This document shows, piece after piece, positions 44,899-53,923 of a stretch of 64,000 bases of DNA; positions within the stretch are counted from its first letter, which is position 1, and each line of letters opens with the position of its first letter. The translations under genes were made by a program, and so were the position numbers. The stretch spans positions 62,001 through 126,000 of the forward strand of contig JAPFDS010000010.1 of assembly GCA_026168805.1 (NCBI GenBank), in the 5' to 3' direction. This DNA comes from Caryophanales bacterium. Lineage in GTDB: Bacteria > Bacillota > Bacilli > Bacillales > Amphibacillaceae. The notes beneath the pieces were generated by a model that saw only the letters and a program-made list of their open reading frames with translations, had not been told where the DNA came from and searched no databases.

Positions 44899-45738
44899 AT
44901 GTATACATTTGGTTTAATTGGTTATCCCATTGCTCATTCTTTATCCCCGTGGATTCATACAACGTTTCTTGAACAAGTACAACTAGAAGGAACATATGAA
45001 TTGTTTGAGGTGGCTCCAGAAGAATCCCTGCAAGAGACGCTAGGTGATCTGATGAAAAAAGGGGTCACAGGGTGTAATGTTACAGTTCCTTATAAAGAGA
45101 AAATAATGCCGTATATTGATATGATTGACGAAGATGCCCAAAGAATAGGAGCCATTAATACAATTGTCTTTAAAGATGGCCAAACATACGGGTATAATAC
45201 AGATGGAAAAGGATATGTGCGTTCATTAGAATCACGATTTCCAGATGTGTTTGCAAAAGATGTTCGTGTTCTCATGCTAGGTGCAGGCGGGGCCGCGCGG
45301 GGTATTTACAGTGCACTACTTGATAAAAACTGCCAAGAGATATCCATTGCGAACCGCACATTACAATCCGCTGAGGACATCATCCAAATGAATGACAAAG
45401 GAATTACGAGCAATCGATTAACTCTTAAAGAAGCGGAAGACAATATAGCGGCGTATGATGTCGTGATCCAAACAACATCTGTGGGCATGAAGCCGCATGA
45501 AGATACGTCCATTATATCTTTAAAAAACATACGAAAAGGTACAATCGTAAGTGATATTGTTTACCAACCGATTGAAACTACATTTTTAACAGAAGCAAAG
45601 TCTTTAGGATGCCAGATACATTATGGGCACACGATGCTTTTATACCAGGCGCAATTCGCTTTTGAATTATGGACAAACACACATCCGCTGATTGGATCTA
45701 TGGATGAAAAATTGCAACAAATTTTGGAGGGAAACTAA
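44899..45738 (+). CDS. aroE: Shikimate dehydrogenase
   Basis: Reduces 3-dehydroshikimate to shikimate with NADPH in aromatic amino-acid synthesis. The 279-aa product has substrate-binding GYPIAHSLSPWIH, catalytic-Lys region NVTVPYKEKI, and the NADP-binding GAGGAARGI followed by NRT. Start ATG 44899 has GAGGTGAAAG upstream. Confidence 0.96.
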   Translation: MYTFGLIGYPIAHSLSPWIHTTFLEQVQLEGTYELFEVAPEESLQETLGDLMKKGVTGCNVTVPYKEKIMPYIDMIDEDAQRIGAINTIVFKDGQTYGYNTDGKGYVRSLESRFPDVFAKDVRVLMLGAGGAARGIYSALLDKNCQEISIANRTLQSAEDIIQMNDKGITSNRLTLKEAEDNIAAYDVVIQTTSVGMKPHEDTSIISLKNIRKGTIVSDIVYQPIETTFLTEAKSLGCQIHYGHTMLLYQAQFAFELWTNTHPLIGSMDEKLQQILEGN

Positions 45739-45739
45739 A

Positions 45740-46033
45740 ATGTTAACAGGGAAACAAAAACGATTTTTACGTAGTAAAGCAAATACGATGCGTCCGATTT
45801 TCCAAGTTGGGAAATCAGGCGTTAATGAAAACATGCTTGAACAAATGAACGAAGCATTAGAGAAGAGAGAATTAATGAAAGTAAGTATTTTACAAAACTG
45901 TTTAGAGGACAAAGATACCGTTGCGGAAGAGATAGCTTCTGGGACAGATGGAGAAATCGTCCAAATCATCGGTAACAACATAGTTGTGTATAAAGAATCG
46001 ATCGATCATAAAACCATTATCTTACCTCAATAA
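45740..46033 (+). CDS. yhbY: YhbY-family RNA-binding protein (YqeI)
   Basis: A 97-aa CRM-domain protein associated with ribosome assembly. It starts MLTGKQKRFLRSKA, with the family GxxG-type loop VGKSGVNENML and the C-terminal GNNIVVYK. The start ATG 45740 follows GGAGGG; the frame is open further upstream in aroE but without homology. It lies one base after the aroE stop. Confidence 0.94.
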   Translation: MLTGKQKRFLRSKANTMRPIFQVGKSGVNENMLEQMNEALEKRELMKVSILQNCLEDKDTVAEEIASGTDGEIVQIIGNNIVVYKESIDHKTIILPQ

Positions 46034-46065
46034 CTAGGTTCGTAACGAAAGGAGCTGTGCTCTAC

Positions 46066-46647
46066 GTGCGTCGTATAGGTATTTTCGGTGGTACATTTGA
46101 TCCACCACATATAGGGCATATGATTATTGCAAAAGAGGTACAGCAAATATGTGGGTTTGATGAGATATGGTTTATTCCTACGAATGATCCGCCACATAAG
46201 AAGCGGGCGAATGCTAGGGCTGAGGATCGCTATGCAATGGTAGAGGAAATGATCCAAGATGAGCCAACATGGAAAGTACTTGATATTGAAATCAAACGAG
46301 AAGGTCCATCATTTACAATTGATACAATCATCGACCTTCAAAAGACGTATCCAAGCAATCATTTTCACTTTATTATTGGAGCAGATATGGTAGAGTATTT
46401 GCCAAAGTGGCAAAAGATTGATGAGCTGATTCAACTCATTTCCTTTATATGTGTGAATCGTCCCAATCATTCGTTAGAAAGTCCTTATCCGATCACAGAA
46501 GTGCATGTTCCGCTGATGGATATATCTTCAACGATGATTCGAGAGCGGTTAATGGCAGGAAAATCACCACACTATTTTCTCGAGAAACACGTGCATGAAT
46601 ATATGAAGGAGCATCAATTGTATGGATATAGAACAAATCAAGCGTAA
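46066..46647 (+). CDS. nadD: Nicotinate-nucleotide adenylyltransferase
   Basis: Makes deamido-NAD from nicotinate mononucleotide and ATP. The 193-aa product has the nucleotidyl-transferase signature GGTFDPPHIGH at its N-terminus, the substrate segment FIPTNDPPHKK, and the C-terminal ISSTMIRERL. I chose GTG 46066, preceded by AAAGGAG; GTG 46057 lies too close to that site. It overlaps yqeK by 26 bases. Confidence 0.95.
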   Translation: MRRIGIFGGTFDPPHIGHMIIAKEVQQICGFDEIWFIPTNDPPHKKRANARAEDRYAMVEEMIQDEPTWKVLDIEIKREGPSFTIDTIIDLQKTYPSNHFHFIIGADMVEYLPKWQKIDELIQLISFICVNRPNHSLESPYPITEVHVPLMDISSTMIRERLMAGKSPHYFLEKHVHEYMKEHQLYGYRTNQA

Positions 46648-47212
46648 AGTGAAAAAGAACTTGAGTGAAAAACGGTATTTGCATACGTTGCGCGTAACAG
46701 AACTTGCTCGACAACTAGCACGCACATATGGGGCGTCAGAAATACACGTACAAAAAGCAGCGCTTATTCATGACTATTTAAAAGAGACACCTAATCATGA
46801 GTTGCAATCAATCATCGAATCAACAGATGACCCACTAGATATATTAGCTTACCACCCTGTTTTATGGCACGGGCCAGCAGCGGCGATTATTGCCGAAAAA
46901 GAATTTGACATTCATGAACCATCGATTATAGAAGCGGTTCGTTATCATACGACAGGTCGACCAGAGATGGATGTAGTAGAAGAAATTGTCTTTATCGCTG
47001 ATTATATGGAGCCAGCGCGATCGTTTCCAGGAATTGAGGAAGTGCGAGAAGCTGCTACGAAAAGTATTGAACAAGCAATTTCGCTCGCGTTAGGAAATTC
47101 CATTCGCTATTTAATCCATCAAAAAGCGACGATCCATCCACAAACGTTTCAGGCGTATAACGCATATGTTTCAACATTAATTTCTGAATATGGAGGAAAT
47201 AAAATATGGTAG
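46622..47212 (+). CDS. yqeK: YqeK HD-domain phosphohydrolase, diadenosine polyphosphate type
   Basis: A 196-aa HD-superfamily metal hydrolase. His-Asp ligands are in KAALIHDYLKE, with further conserved HGPAAA and VRYHTTGRPEMD. YqeK proteins hydrolyse symmetric Ap4A to ADP. The gene starts within nadD, a gene arrangement general in Bacillaceae, and shares its last bases with rsfS. Confidence 0.93.
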   Translation: MDIEQIKRKVKKNLSEKRYLHTLRVTELARQLARTYGASEIHVQKAALIHDYLKETPNHELQSIIESTDDPLDILAYHPVLWHGPAAAIIAEKEFDIHEPSIIEAVRYHTTGRPEMDVVEEIVFIADYMEPARSFPGIEEVREAATKSIEQAISLALGNSIRYLIHQKATIHPQTFQAYNAYVSTLISEYGGNKIW

Positions 47213-47571
47213 AATCTAAACAATTTGCAGAAGAACTCGCACACGTGTGCGATGATAAACGAGCAGAAAATATTGTTGTCCTAAATATGGACAATGTATC
47301 ACTTGTAGCAGACTATTTTTTAATTTGTCATGCAAATAACGAACGTCAAGTACAAGCAATAGCACGCGCTGTAAAAGAGATGGTCGAAAAAAATGGCGGA
47401 TCTATTCAAGTGATGGAAGGTTTTGAACAAGGAAGATGGGTCGTCATCGATACCGATTATGTTGTATGTCATATTTTCCATAAAGATGAGCGAAGTTATT
47501 ACAACTTAGAAAGATTATGGGGAGATGCTCCACAAATGGACATAGATCTAGGAAATGAGAGCAATGAGTGA
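47206..47571 (+). CDS. rsfS: Ribosome silencing factor RsfS
   Basis: A 121-aa protein that binds uL14 and prevents subunit joining when nutrients are low. Family segments VADYFLICHANNERQVQA and GRWVVIDTDYVVCHIFHKDERSYYNLERLWGDA, the latter given only in part here as the C-terminal core, are intact. It overlaps yqeK by seven bases and yqeM by eight. Confidence 0.95.
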   Translation: MVESKQFAEELAHVCDDKRAENIVVLNMDNVSLVADYFLICHANNERQVQAIARAVKEMVEKNGGSIQVMEGFEQGRWVVIDTDYVVCHIFHKDERSYYNLERLWGDAPQMDIDLGNESNE

Positions 47572-48319
47572 GTATACTCGTTTCGCTCAAGTGTATGATG
47601 CGTTTATGAAAGATGCCCCTTATGACGATTGGGTAACCTTTACAGATGAGGCTTGTCGTCAAGCGGATTTTCATCCTAAGTCAATTATTGACTTAGGTTG
47701 TGGAACAGGTGAAATTGCTCTTCGGTTAGCAGAAAAAGGTTACACAGTCACAGGGGTTGATATGTCTCCAGACATGTTAACGATTGCTGATCAAAAATCT
47801 CAAGCAAAAAACGTACCAGTAACATGGGTGCACCAAGATATTCGTGCATTGGCTGGCATCCATCAAGTAGACTTGGCGATTAGTTATTGTGATGTCGTGA
47901 ACTATATTACGGATGAAGCAGACATCGAACAAGCATTTCAGCGTATTTATGATAGTTTACAACCAAATGGCATGTTTATCTTTGATTTTCATGCTTTGTC
48001 ATACGTTGAAGAGCATTTGGTTGATCATACATTCACAGATGTCAATGATGAGATGGCCTATATTTGGGACTGTTTTGGCACGGAAACTGTTGGAGAAATG
48101 GTTCATGAACTCACATTTTTCATGAAGCAACAGCATGCATACATACGTTTTGACGAAGAACACCATCAACGAACATTTCATGCATCTTTTTATACAGAAG
48201 CTCTTGAAAAAGCCGGTTTTTCAAAAATGAAAATTACCAATGATTTTTTAACTGAAAATGAAAAACAAGAAGAAATACATGAGCGAAAGTTCATTGTTGC
48301 TCAAAAACAGTCAAGATAA
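47564..48319 (+). CDS. yqeM: YqeM-family SAM-dependent methyltransferase
   Basis: A 251-aa class I methyltransferase. The SAM-binding motif is IDLGCGTGEIALRLA with the acidic VTGVDMS after it, and the later motif DLAISYCDVVNYI. The substrate is unknown. I chose ATG 47564 (AGGAAATGAG upstream); ATG 47555 is an alternative. It is the last gene of the operon; a weak hairpin with T-rich tail follows (about 48312–48352). Confidence 0.9.
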   Translation: MSEYTRFAQVYDAFMKDAPYDDWVTFTDEACRQADFHPKSIIDLGCGTGEIALRLAEKGYTVTGVDMSPDMLTIADQKSQAKNVPVTWVHQDIRALAGIHQVDLAISYCDVVNYITDEADIEQAFQRIYDSLQPNGMFIFDFHALSYVEEHLVDHTFTDVNDEMAYIWDCFGTETVGEMVHELTFFMKQQHAYIRFDEEHHQRTFHASFYTEALEKAGFSKMKITNDFLTENEKQEEIHERKFIVAQKQSR

Positions 48320-48433
48320 TACAATTGTCTTGATTGTTTCTTTTTATAGCGGTTTGTAGTGTAAAATAGAATATGCAGATGGATATGATTGACATCAATT
48401 GCTTCCATCACGGTTTAGAAAGGATGTGAGGAT

Positions 48434-49030
48434 TTGTTTCGTCTCTTAAAAAAGTATGGGTGGATCATCGGAAGCTGTCTGATAGGTGTCATTGTATTGT
48501 TCGTGACATCGAAATCCGAACCAAGAAAAGCCATAGTGGTAGAGGATAACTCTTCCAATGATGTGTCATCCCCCGAAGAATCTGCCGCAACAACAGAAGA
48601 ATCATACACGATTGTAGATGTCAAAGGTGAGGTGAATGAGCCAGGAGTGTACCATGTGGAACATGACTCGCGTATAGACGACGTGATTTCTTTAGCAGGT
48701 GGATTTACGGAAGACGCGGATGAATTACAAGTCAATCAAGCGCAAAAAGTACATGATGAAATGGTTATTTACGTACCAACGGTGGATGAAACAGGTGAAA
48801 TTACTGAAGTCACAAGTAGTGCATCTGTGAATGAAACTGGTATTCGGGTAAACTATGCAACAAAAGAGGAGATTATGGAGCTGCCTGGAATTGGGCCGTC
48901 TAAAGCAGATGCCATTATCCAATATCGTGAAGAACATGGCTCATTTTCTTCCGAGGACGATTTACTAGAAGTGAGTGGCATCGGAGAAAAAACATTAGAT
49001 AGCTTAAGGGAATTTATTCAAATTCCATAG
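48434..49030 (+). CDS. comEA: Competence protein ComEA, DNA receptor
   Basis: A 198-aa membrane-anchored DNA-binding protein for natural transformation. One N-terminal membrane helix (about 10–28), an acidic linker (30–58), a SLBB domain (VDVKGEVNEPGVYHV, about 60–120) and two helix-hairpin-helix motifs (NYATKEEIMELPGIGPSKA and LLEVSGIGEKTLDSL, 138–196). Start is TTG 48434. With comEB and comEC it forms the comE operon. Confidence 0.95.
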   Translation: MFRLLKKYGWIIGSCLIGVIVLFVTSKSEPRKAIVVEDNSSNDVSSPEESAATTEESYTIVDVKGEVNEPGVYHVEHDSRIDDVISLAGGFTEDADELQVNQAQKVHDEMVIYVPTVDETGEITEVTSSASVNETGIRVNYATKEEIMELPGIGPSKADAIIQYREEHGSFSSEDDLLEVSGIGEKTLDSLREFIQIP

Positions 49031-49048
49031 AAATAAGGGGAGATTGAA

Positions 49049-49606
49049 GTGAAAAGAGTTTCTTGGCATCAATATTTTATGGCGCAAAGCCACTTATTAG
49101 CATTAAGGAGTACGTGCACTCGTCTGATGGTAGGCGCTACAATTGTGTTAGATAAACGAATTATTGCAGGCGGATATAATGGAAGTGTTTCAGGGAGTGT
49201 CCATTGTGTAGATGAAGGGTGTTATGTCATCGATGGACATTGTGTGCGGACTGTTCATGCGGAAGCCAATGCACTGTTGCAATGTGCAAAATTTGGCGCG
49301 CGCACAGATGGTGCTGATATGTATGTAACCCATTTTCCATGTTTACAGTGCTGCAAACAGATCATTCAAGCAGGAATTACCGGCGTATATTATGCGGAGG
49401 ATTATCGCAATCATCCATATGCCGTTCAATTATTTGAAGAAGCGAATGTCCACGTCGAGAAAATTCCTCTAACCGGAATCGAAATTGATGCCAATCCAGG
49501 TGAAAAAAATCAACTGATCAACGATCTATTTGAAGCGTTGCAACAAGGAGAAATAGATGAAGAATCAGCCGAAAAACTAGAACAAAGAATACAAGCACTA
49601 AAATAA
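49049..49606 (+). CDS. comEB: ComEB, dCMP/deoxycytidylate deaminase family
   Basis: A 185-aa zinc-dependent deaminase with the signature HAEANALLQ (His ligand and catalytic Glu) and FPCLQCCKQII (two Cys ligands). dCMP deaminase makes dUMP for dTTP synthesis. ComEB is not essential for DNA uptake in B. subtilis although it lies in the operon. Start is GTG 49049 with AAGGGGAG upstream. Confidence 0.93.
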   Translation: MKRVSWHQYFMAQSHLLALRSTCTRLMVGATIVLDKRIIAGGYNGSVSGSVHCVDEGCYVIDGHCVRTVHAEANALLQCAKFGARTDGADMYVTHFPCLQCCKQIIQAGITGVYYAEDYRNHPYAVQLFEEANVHVEKIPLTGIEIDANPGEKNQLINDLFEALQQGEIDEESAEKLEQRIQALK

Positions 49607-49618
49607 GTAGGTGAGGCT

Positions 49619-51922
49619 GTGAATGGAAAGTGGCATATTGTAGCACTTGCTGTATGTGTGTCGATTTGCACAAAGGTATTTGCTACATATGCTTTTACAA
49701 TAGCATATATTATTTGGCTGATCTGGTTGTTTCATACGGAACGTTTAAAGCAAGGCCACGTTATCCTTGCGATCCTTTTTTATGTCATTACTTTGCTGTT
49801 AATTCCATCTATAGATCCGATAGCGACTCTTAACAAATCTGTATTAACAGAAAAAGTTACTGGTACAATTGTTCGGCCCATCAACAAAAAAGAACATGTC
49901 ATCGAATCCGTTCTTCAAGATGATGACTCAGATGCACGTATTTTATTAACGTATTTCCCCAAAGAACCCCAAGAAGCATCCCTCATGGAACTACCTCATG
50001 GATCTACATGTATCGTCACAGGAGAAGCGAAAGTGGTCGATGCAGCCCGCAATCCTGGTCAATTTGATTTTCGCAACTATTTGTCCACCCAAGGAATTTC
50101 TCACCAAATCATTATAAATGACCAATCAGATATCATATGTTCAGGTCAGTCATTATTGCACCATGTACACGAATTAAGAGATTTATTTGTAACGTTTGTC
50201 GGTGAAGAAGTAGATCCGTTCATCGGGAGTTGGATACGCGCCCTCATTTTTGGTGATACGTCTGCCTTGGATTCTGAAGTGATCGAAGTATTTCAGCGGT
50301 GGGGACTTTCACACATATTAGCCATATCCGGACTTCATGTAGGTCTCATTGTTGGGTTACTGTACGCATTACTTGTAAAAAGTGGTTGGGTAACAAAAGA
50401 AACTGCATCGTATATATTGCTTGGGTTTATCCCACTATATATCGTAATCGCTGGGGGAGAACCGTCTGTTTTACGAGCGGGCTTGATGGTATTTTTATTT
50501 CTCGTTGTACAAACGTGGTTTCAAAAGATATCTACGATCGATGGGTTAAGTATTGTGTTTATCTGTTTAGTTTGTTTGGACCCGTATATCGTTTACCACA
50601 TTGGCTTTCAATTTTCCTTTATAACGACGATTGCGTTGTTGCTATCGACCAAATGGCTCGCGCAAACAACGTCTACCGTCTGGAATGTTGCACACATTAG
50701 TTTGATTGCGCAGCTGTCCATTTTACCACTGCAATTAAACGCCTTTCATATTTTTCAACCATTATCGATTGGATTGAATATTATTGTTGTTTCGTATTTT
50801 TCCCTGTTGATCATCCCATTTTTATTTATCTATATATTGATGTTCCCTCTTGTTTCACCACTTATGCAGCTCTTTGATTCCCTTTTTATCTATGTCCATA
50901 CATTCGTGTTAGATGCGATTGTTCATATTGATCAATTAAATATTCCACAAATGGTGGTAGGGGCTATTCCACTGCCGGTATCCATCTTGTATTACGTTGT
51001 GTTTATTGCCATGATGGTTTTCTTAGAAAGCCGATTGTTGAAGCAAGCGTTTCTAACAGGGGTTTTTCTTGTTTGTACGTTAGTCAGTGTTCAACTTTTT
51101 CCTTACTTGTCAAAAGAAGGGTGCGTGACTATGCTCGATATTGGGCAGGGGGATGCAATTGTCATTGAGTTGCCGTACCGAAAAGGTGTGTTGATGTTTG
51201 ATGCTGGAGCGATGTTCTCCTTTAAAGACCAAACAATCTCAGAAAAAGAGTATACACAAATTATTAAGCCTTATTTATATTCACGCGGCATCCAAAAAGT
51301 TGATGCACTCATGATTAGTCATGCACATCTCGATCATAATGGAAGTGCACCATTCATTATGGACGAGTTTCGTGTAGATGATTATATTGTAAGTGAGTTT
51401 TATGAATTAAATAAAGCAGAAGAACATATATTAGAAGCGAATCACATAGAACTCCATCGGCTGAAAACCTTTGATGAAATTACGATCATGGACCAGCACT
51501 TTACGGTAGTTAGCCCAGATAAAGATTATCATGATAAAAATGAAAATTCATTAGCAGTCGTTACACAATTAGGCGAGGAACATTGGATTTTCACAGGGGA
51601 TATGTATAAAAAGCAGGAGAAACGGATGCGACAATCATTTCCAGATCTACCAATTGATATTTGGAAAGTGGCCCATCATGGGAGCGATACTTCGTCGGAC
51701 AAGGATACTATCGATCATTATGACCCAGATGTATTTTTGATCCCTGTAGGTGTGAATAATAGTCATGAGCATCCAAATGATGAAGTAATAGAAATGTTGG
51801 ATGAACAAGGTGGACTCATTTTCAGAACTGATGAAGATGGAGCGATTCAATATACGTTTACCGATCAAGGTGGAACGTTTCTCCCATTTTTGCATACGAT
51901 AAGAGGAGAAGTGGTCAAATAA
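49619..51922 (+). CDS. comEC: ComEC, DNA channel of the competence machinery
   Basis: A 767-aa polytopic membrane protein that carries single-stranded DNA into the cell. N-terminal membrane helices and an OB-fold-like outer domain come first (VLTEKVTGTIV onward), then the Competence domain with ISGLHVGLIVGLLYALL, and a C-terminal metallo-beta-lactamase-like domain (about 500–767) with HAHLDHNG. The start is GTG 49619 with AGGTGAGG upstream. With 1–3 intact com genes here, transformation is possible, but competence regulation is not shown. Confidence 0.95.
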   Translation: MNGKWHIVALAVCVSICTKVFATYAFTIAYIIWLIWLFHTERLKQGHVILAILFYVITLLLIPSIDPIATLNKSVLTEKVTGTIVRPINKKEHVIESVLQDDDSDARILLTYFPKEPQEASLMELPHGSTCIVTGEAKVVDAARNPGQFDFRNYLSTQGISHQIIINDQSDIICSGQSLLHHVHELRDLFVTFVGEEVDPFIGSWIRALIFGDTSALDSEVIEVFQRWGLSHILAISGLHVGLIVGLLYALLVKSGWVTKETASYILLGFIPLYIVIAGGEPSVLRAGLMVFLFLVVQTWFQKISTIDGLSIVFICLVCLDPYIVYHIGFQFSFITTIALLLSTKWLAQTTSTVWNVAHISLIAQLSILPLQLNAFHIFQPLSIGLNIIVVSYFSLLIIPFLFIYILMFPLVSPLMQLFDSLFIYVHTFVLDAIVHIDQLNIPQMVVGAIPLPVSILYYVVFIAMMVFLESRLLKQAFLTGVFLVCTLVSVQLFPYLSKEGCVTMLDIGQGDAIVIELPYRKGVLMFDAGAMFSFKDQTISEKEYTQIIKPYLYSRGIQKVDALMISHAHLDHNGSAPFIMDEFRVDDYIVSEFYELNKAEEHILEANHIELHRLKTFDEITIMDQHFTVVSPDKDYHDKNENSLAVVTQLGEEHWIFTGDMYKKQEKRMRQSFPDLPIDIWKVAHHGSDTSSDKDTIDHYDPDVFLIPVGVNNSHEHPNDEVIEMLDEQGGLIFRTDEDGAIQYTFTDQGGTFLPFLHTIRGEVVK

Positions 51923-51927
51923 AAAGA

Positions 51928-51950
51928 GAGACTGGAATTTCTCCAGTCTC
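51928..51950. terminator. Terminator between comEC and yqzM
   Basis: GAGACTGGA (51928–51936) pairs with TCCAGTCTC (51942–51950) around a 5-nt loop, between convergent genes. Confidence 0.75.
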
Positions 51951-51975
51951 AAGTCTATGTATGATGATTGGTTGA

Positions 51976-52110
51976 TTATAAATTGATCACGCTAATTGTT
52001 GTACCAATAGCAAAAATTAGTACGAAAAATACAAAAGAAACAGTAAACCCTTTAATGGAATCAACTACGTCATTATTTTTTGATTGTGGATCTTGTTCAA
52101 ATTTATTCAT
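51976..52110 (-). CDS. yqzM: YqzM-family small membrane protein
   Basis: A 44-aa protein: polar N-terminus MNKFEQDPQSKNNDVVDS, then one hydrophobic helix (about 19–44). GGGAGGGG lies before ATG 52110. It is similar to B. subtilis YqzM and sits at the same place, between comEC and holA on the opposite strand. Function unknown. Too short for usual ORF cut-offs. Confidence 0.82.
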   Translation of the reverse strand: MNKFEQDPQSKNNDVVDSIKGFTVSFVFFVLIFAIGTTISVINL

Positions 52111-52312
52111 GTTTACCCCTCCCATTTCACATTCATTATAATCTATTTGATTAAAAAAATCTACTATGAATCATTATAAAGATGGAAATTTCATCTAAAA
52201 AGGTCGTTCCCAACAGTTTACAAGCATATTTTACGGGAATAACGGTCAATATAAGGTATATCATTTAAAGGTCAGTAGCCTAGGACTGAGCCTTTGGATG
52301 TTTATATAGATT

Positions 52313-52350
52313 AGGGGGGATGTTGGCAAAACCATTCCCTCCTTTTTCTT
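52313..52350 (+). terminator. Possible terminator/attenuator upstream of holA
   Basis: AGGGGGGATG (52313–52322) can pair with CATTCCCTCCT (52333–52343) using G·U pairs, followed by five T. The rest of the interval 52111–52409 shows nothing I can name. Confidence 0.4.
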
Positions 52351-52409
52351 GCTTAAAAAGCAGATTCATCTTACCATAAGCTTACGTGAAAATAAAGGGG
52401 TTGGAATAA

Positions 52410-53426
52410 ATGACCTATTTTAAAGCAATGAAAGATATATCCAATCAAACAATTGCCCCATTATATGTATTATATGGCTCTGAATCCTATTTTATGCAAA
52501 ATATTCAGCAACAATTAAAGAAATATGTTCTTGAAGATGAAAATGATACGGTTTCTACATATGATTTAGAGGAAACACCAATCGAAGAGGTCATAACAGA
52601 CGCAGAAACGTATCCGTTTTTTAGCACGAAGAAACTTATTATAGCTACGAACGCCACGTTTTTAACAGCCCAGCGTCCGTCTAGTTCAGCCGTTACACAC
52701 AACATTGAAAGACTAGAAGAATACATCCAACAACCTGTGGATTACAGTGTGATTGTACTTGTCACACAACAAGAAAAACTAGATAATCGTAAAAAAATCA
52801 CCAAGCAAATTTCTAAACATGCTACGATGATTCCTTGTACACCGATTCGTTCCAATGAGTTACGTAAATGGGTGCAGCAAGTCGCTTCCGATTTACATGT
52901 GAACATTGCGTCTGATGCGTACGAAGTGTTCGAACGGGATGAAGAAATACATTTATTCAGTTTACAAAATGAACTGCAAAAGCTCGCCTTATATGTAGGT
53001 GAAGGAGGAACTGTTACGAAAGAAATAGCCGAAGACATTGTGTCGGATTCAAGTTCTAGTTCGTCTTTTCGTCTCGTAGATGCAGTGATTGAAAAAAATG
53101 TGAAACAGGTTTTTACGATTTATCAGCAATTAATGCAAGCAAAAGAAGAACCCATTGCTATGATTGCACTATTAAGCTTTCAGTTTCGAACGATTTTACA
53201 ACTGAAAATATTAAAAGATAAAGGATACCATCAACAAGCCATCCAAAAGAAAATGAAAGCTCATCCTTTCGTCATTCAAATGGCGTACAAGCGTGAACGA
53301 CGATTTTCGTACCCATATTTGCGCGGAGCCTTGAATGTACTTGCGGAGACAGATGCACAAATAAAGCGTGGAACTGCAGAGAAAGAATTAGCGCTGGAAT
53401 TAGCCTTATTACAGTTATGTCAATAA
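52410..53426 (+). CDS. holA: DNA polymerase III delta subunit
   Basis: A 338-aa clamp-loader wrench subunit (YqeN). The N-terminal domain begins LYVLYGSESYFMQNIQQQL, followed by a degenerate AAA+ fold without Walker A and a C-terminal helical domain (PFVIQMAYKRERRFS, about 285–330). It lies at the usual place between comEC/yqzM and rpsT. Confidence 0.95.
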   Translation: MTYFKAMKDISNQTIAPLYVLYGSESYFMQNIQQQLKKYVLEDENDTVSTYDLEETPIEEVITDAETYPFFSTKKLIIATNATFLTAQRPSSSAVTHNIERLEEYIQQPVDYSVIVLVTQQEKLDNRKKITKQISKHATMIPCTPIRSNELRKWVQQVASDLHVNIASDAYEVFERDEEIHLFSLQNELQKLALYVGEGGTVTKEIAEDIVSDSSSSSSFRLVDAVIEKNVKQVFTIYQQLMQAKEEPIAMIALLSFQFRTILQLKILKDKGYHQQAIQKKMKAHPFVIQMAYKRERRFSYPYLRGALNVLAETDAQIKRGTAEKELALELALLQLCQ

Positions 53427-53445
53427 GATCGATTGGTTAAACAAT

Positions 53446-53483
53446 AAAAAAACGATTCCCATATGAAGTGGGGATCGTTTTTT
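53446..53483. terminator. Bidirectional terminator between holA and rpsT
   Basis: AAAAAAACGATTCCC (53446–53460) pairs with GGGATCGTTTTTT (53471–53483) with one bulged T; runs of A and T at the two ends serve both strands. Confidence 0.85.
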
Positions 53484-53489
53484 TGTTGT

Positions 53490-53756
53490 TTATGCACCAA
53501 GTTGTTTAATTTTAAGAGCTAATCTTGATTTTTGGCGATTACCATTGTTTCTATGGATAATTCCACGTTGTACCGTTCTATCTATTTTTTGAGAAACATC
53601 TTGGAATGCCTGTTTAGCTCCATCAAGATCATTCGCATCAATTAAAGTTTCTACGTTTTTGATAGAAGAGCGCATTTCTGATTTAAACTGTTGGTTTTGT
53701 GCTCTCTTTTTATTATTCGTATTTACACGCTTAATAGCAGATTTGAGATTTGCCAT
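53490..53756 (-). CDS. rpsT: 30S ribosomal protein S20
   Basis: An 88-aa basic protein, MANLKSAIKRVNTNNKKRAQNQ at the start and GIIHRNNGNRQKSRL near the end, typical of bS20, which binds 16S rRNA. Start ATG 53756 has GGAGGTGG upstream; the longer frame to 53801 is rejected because it passes through that site. It is convergent with holA and divergent from gpr. Confidence 0.98.
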   Translation of the reverse strand: MANLKSAIKRVNTNNKKRAQNQQFKSEMRSSIKNVETLIDANDLDGAKQAFQDVSQKIDRTVQRGIIHRNNGNRQKSRLALKIKQLGA

Positions 53757-53923
53757 TGTGCCACCTCCTATGCTGGAAACATTCCCTTTGGTAGGGAACA
53801 ACTGTTATTTTATCAAAAGCTTGTTTAAAATACAATTGTTTTATTTCAAAATACATGATTTTTATCTAAATGGAGCACGATAGAACTATATTTAAAACTT
53901 TGAGTGAAAGGAAGAAAATATGT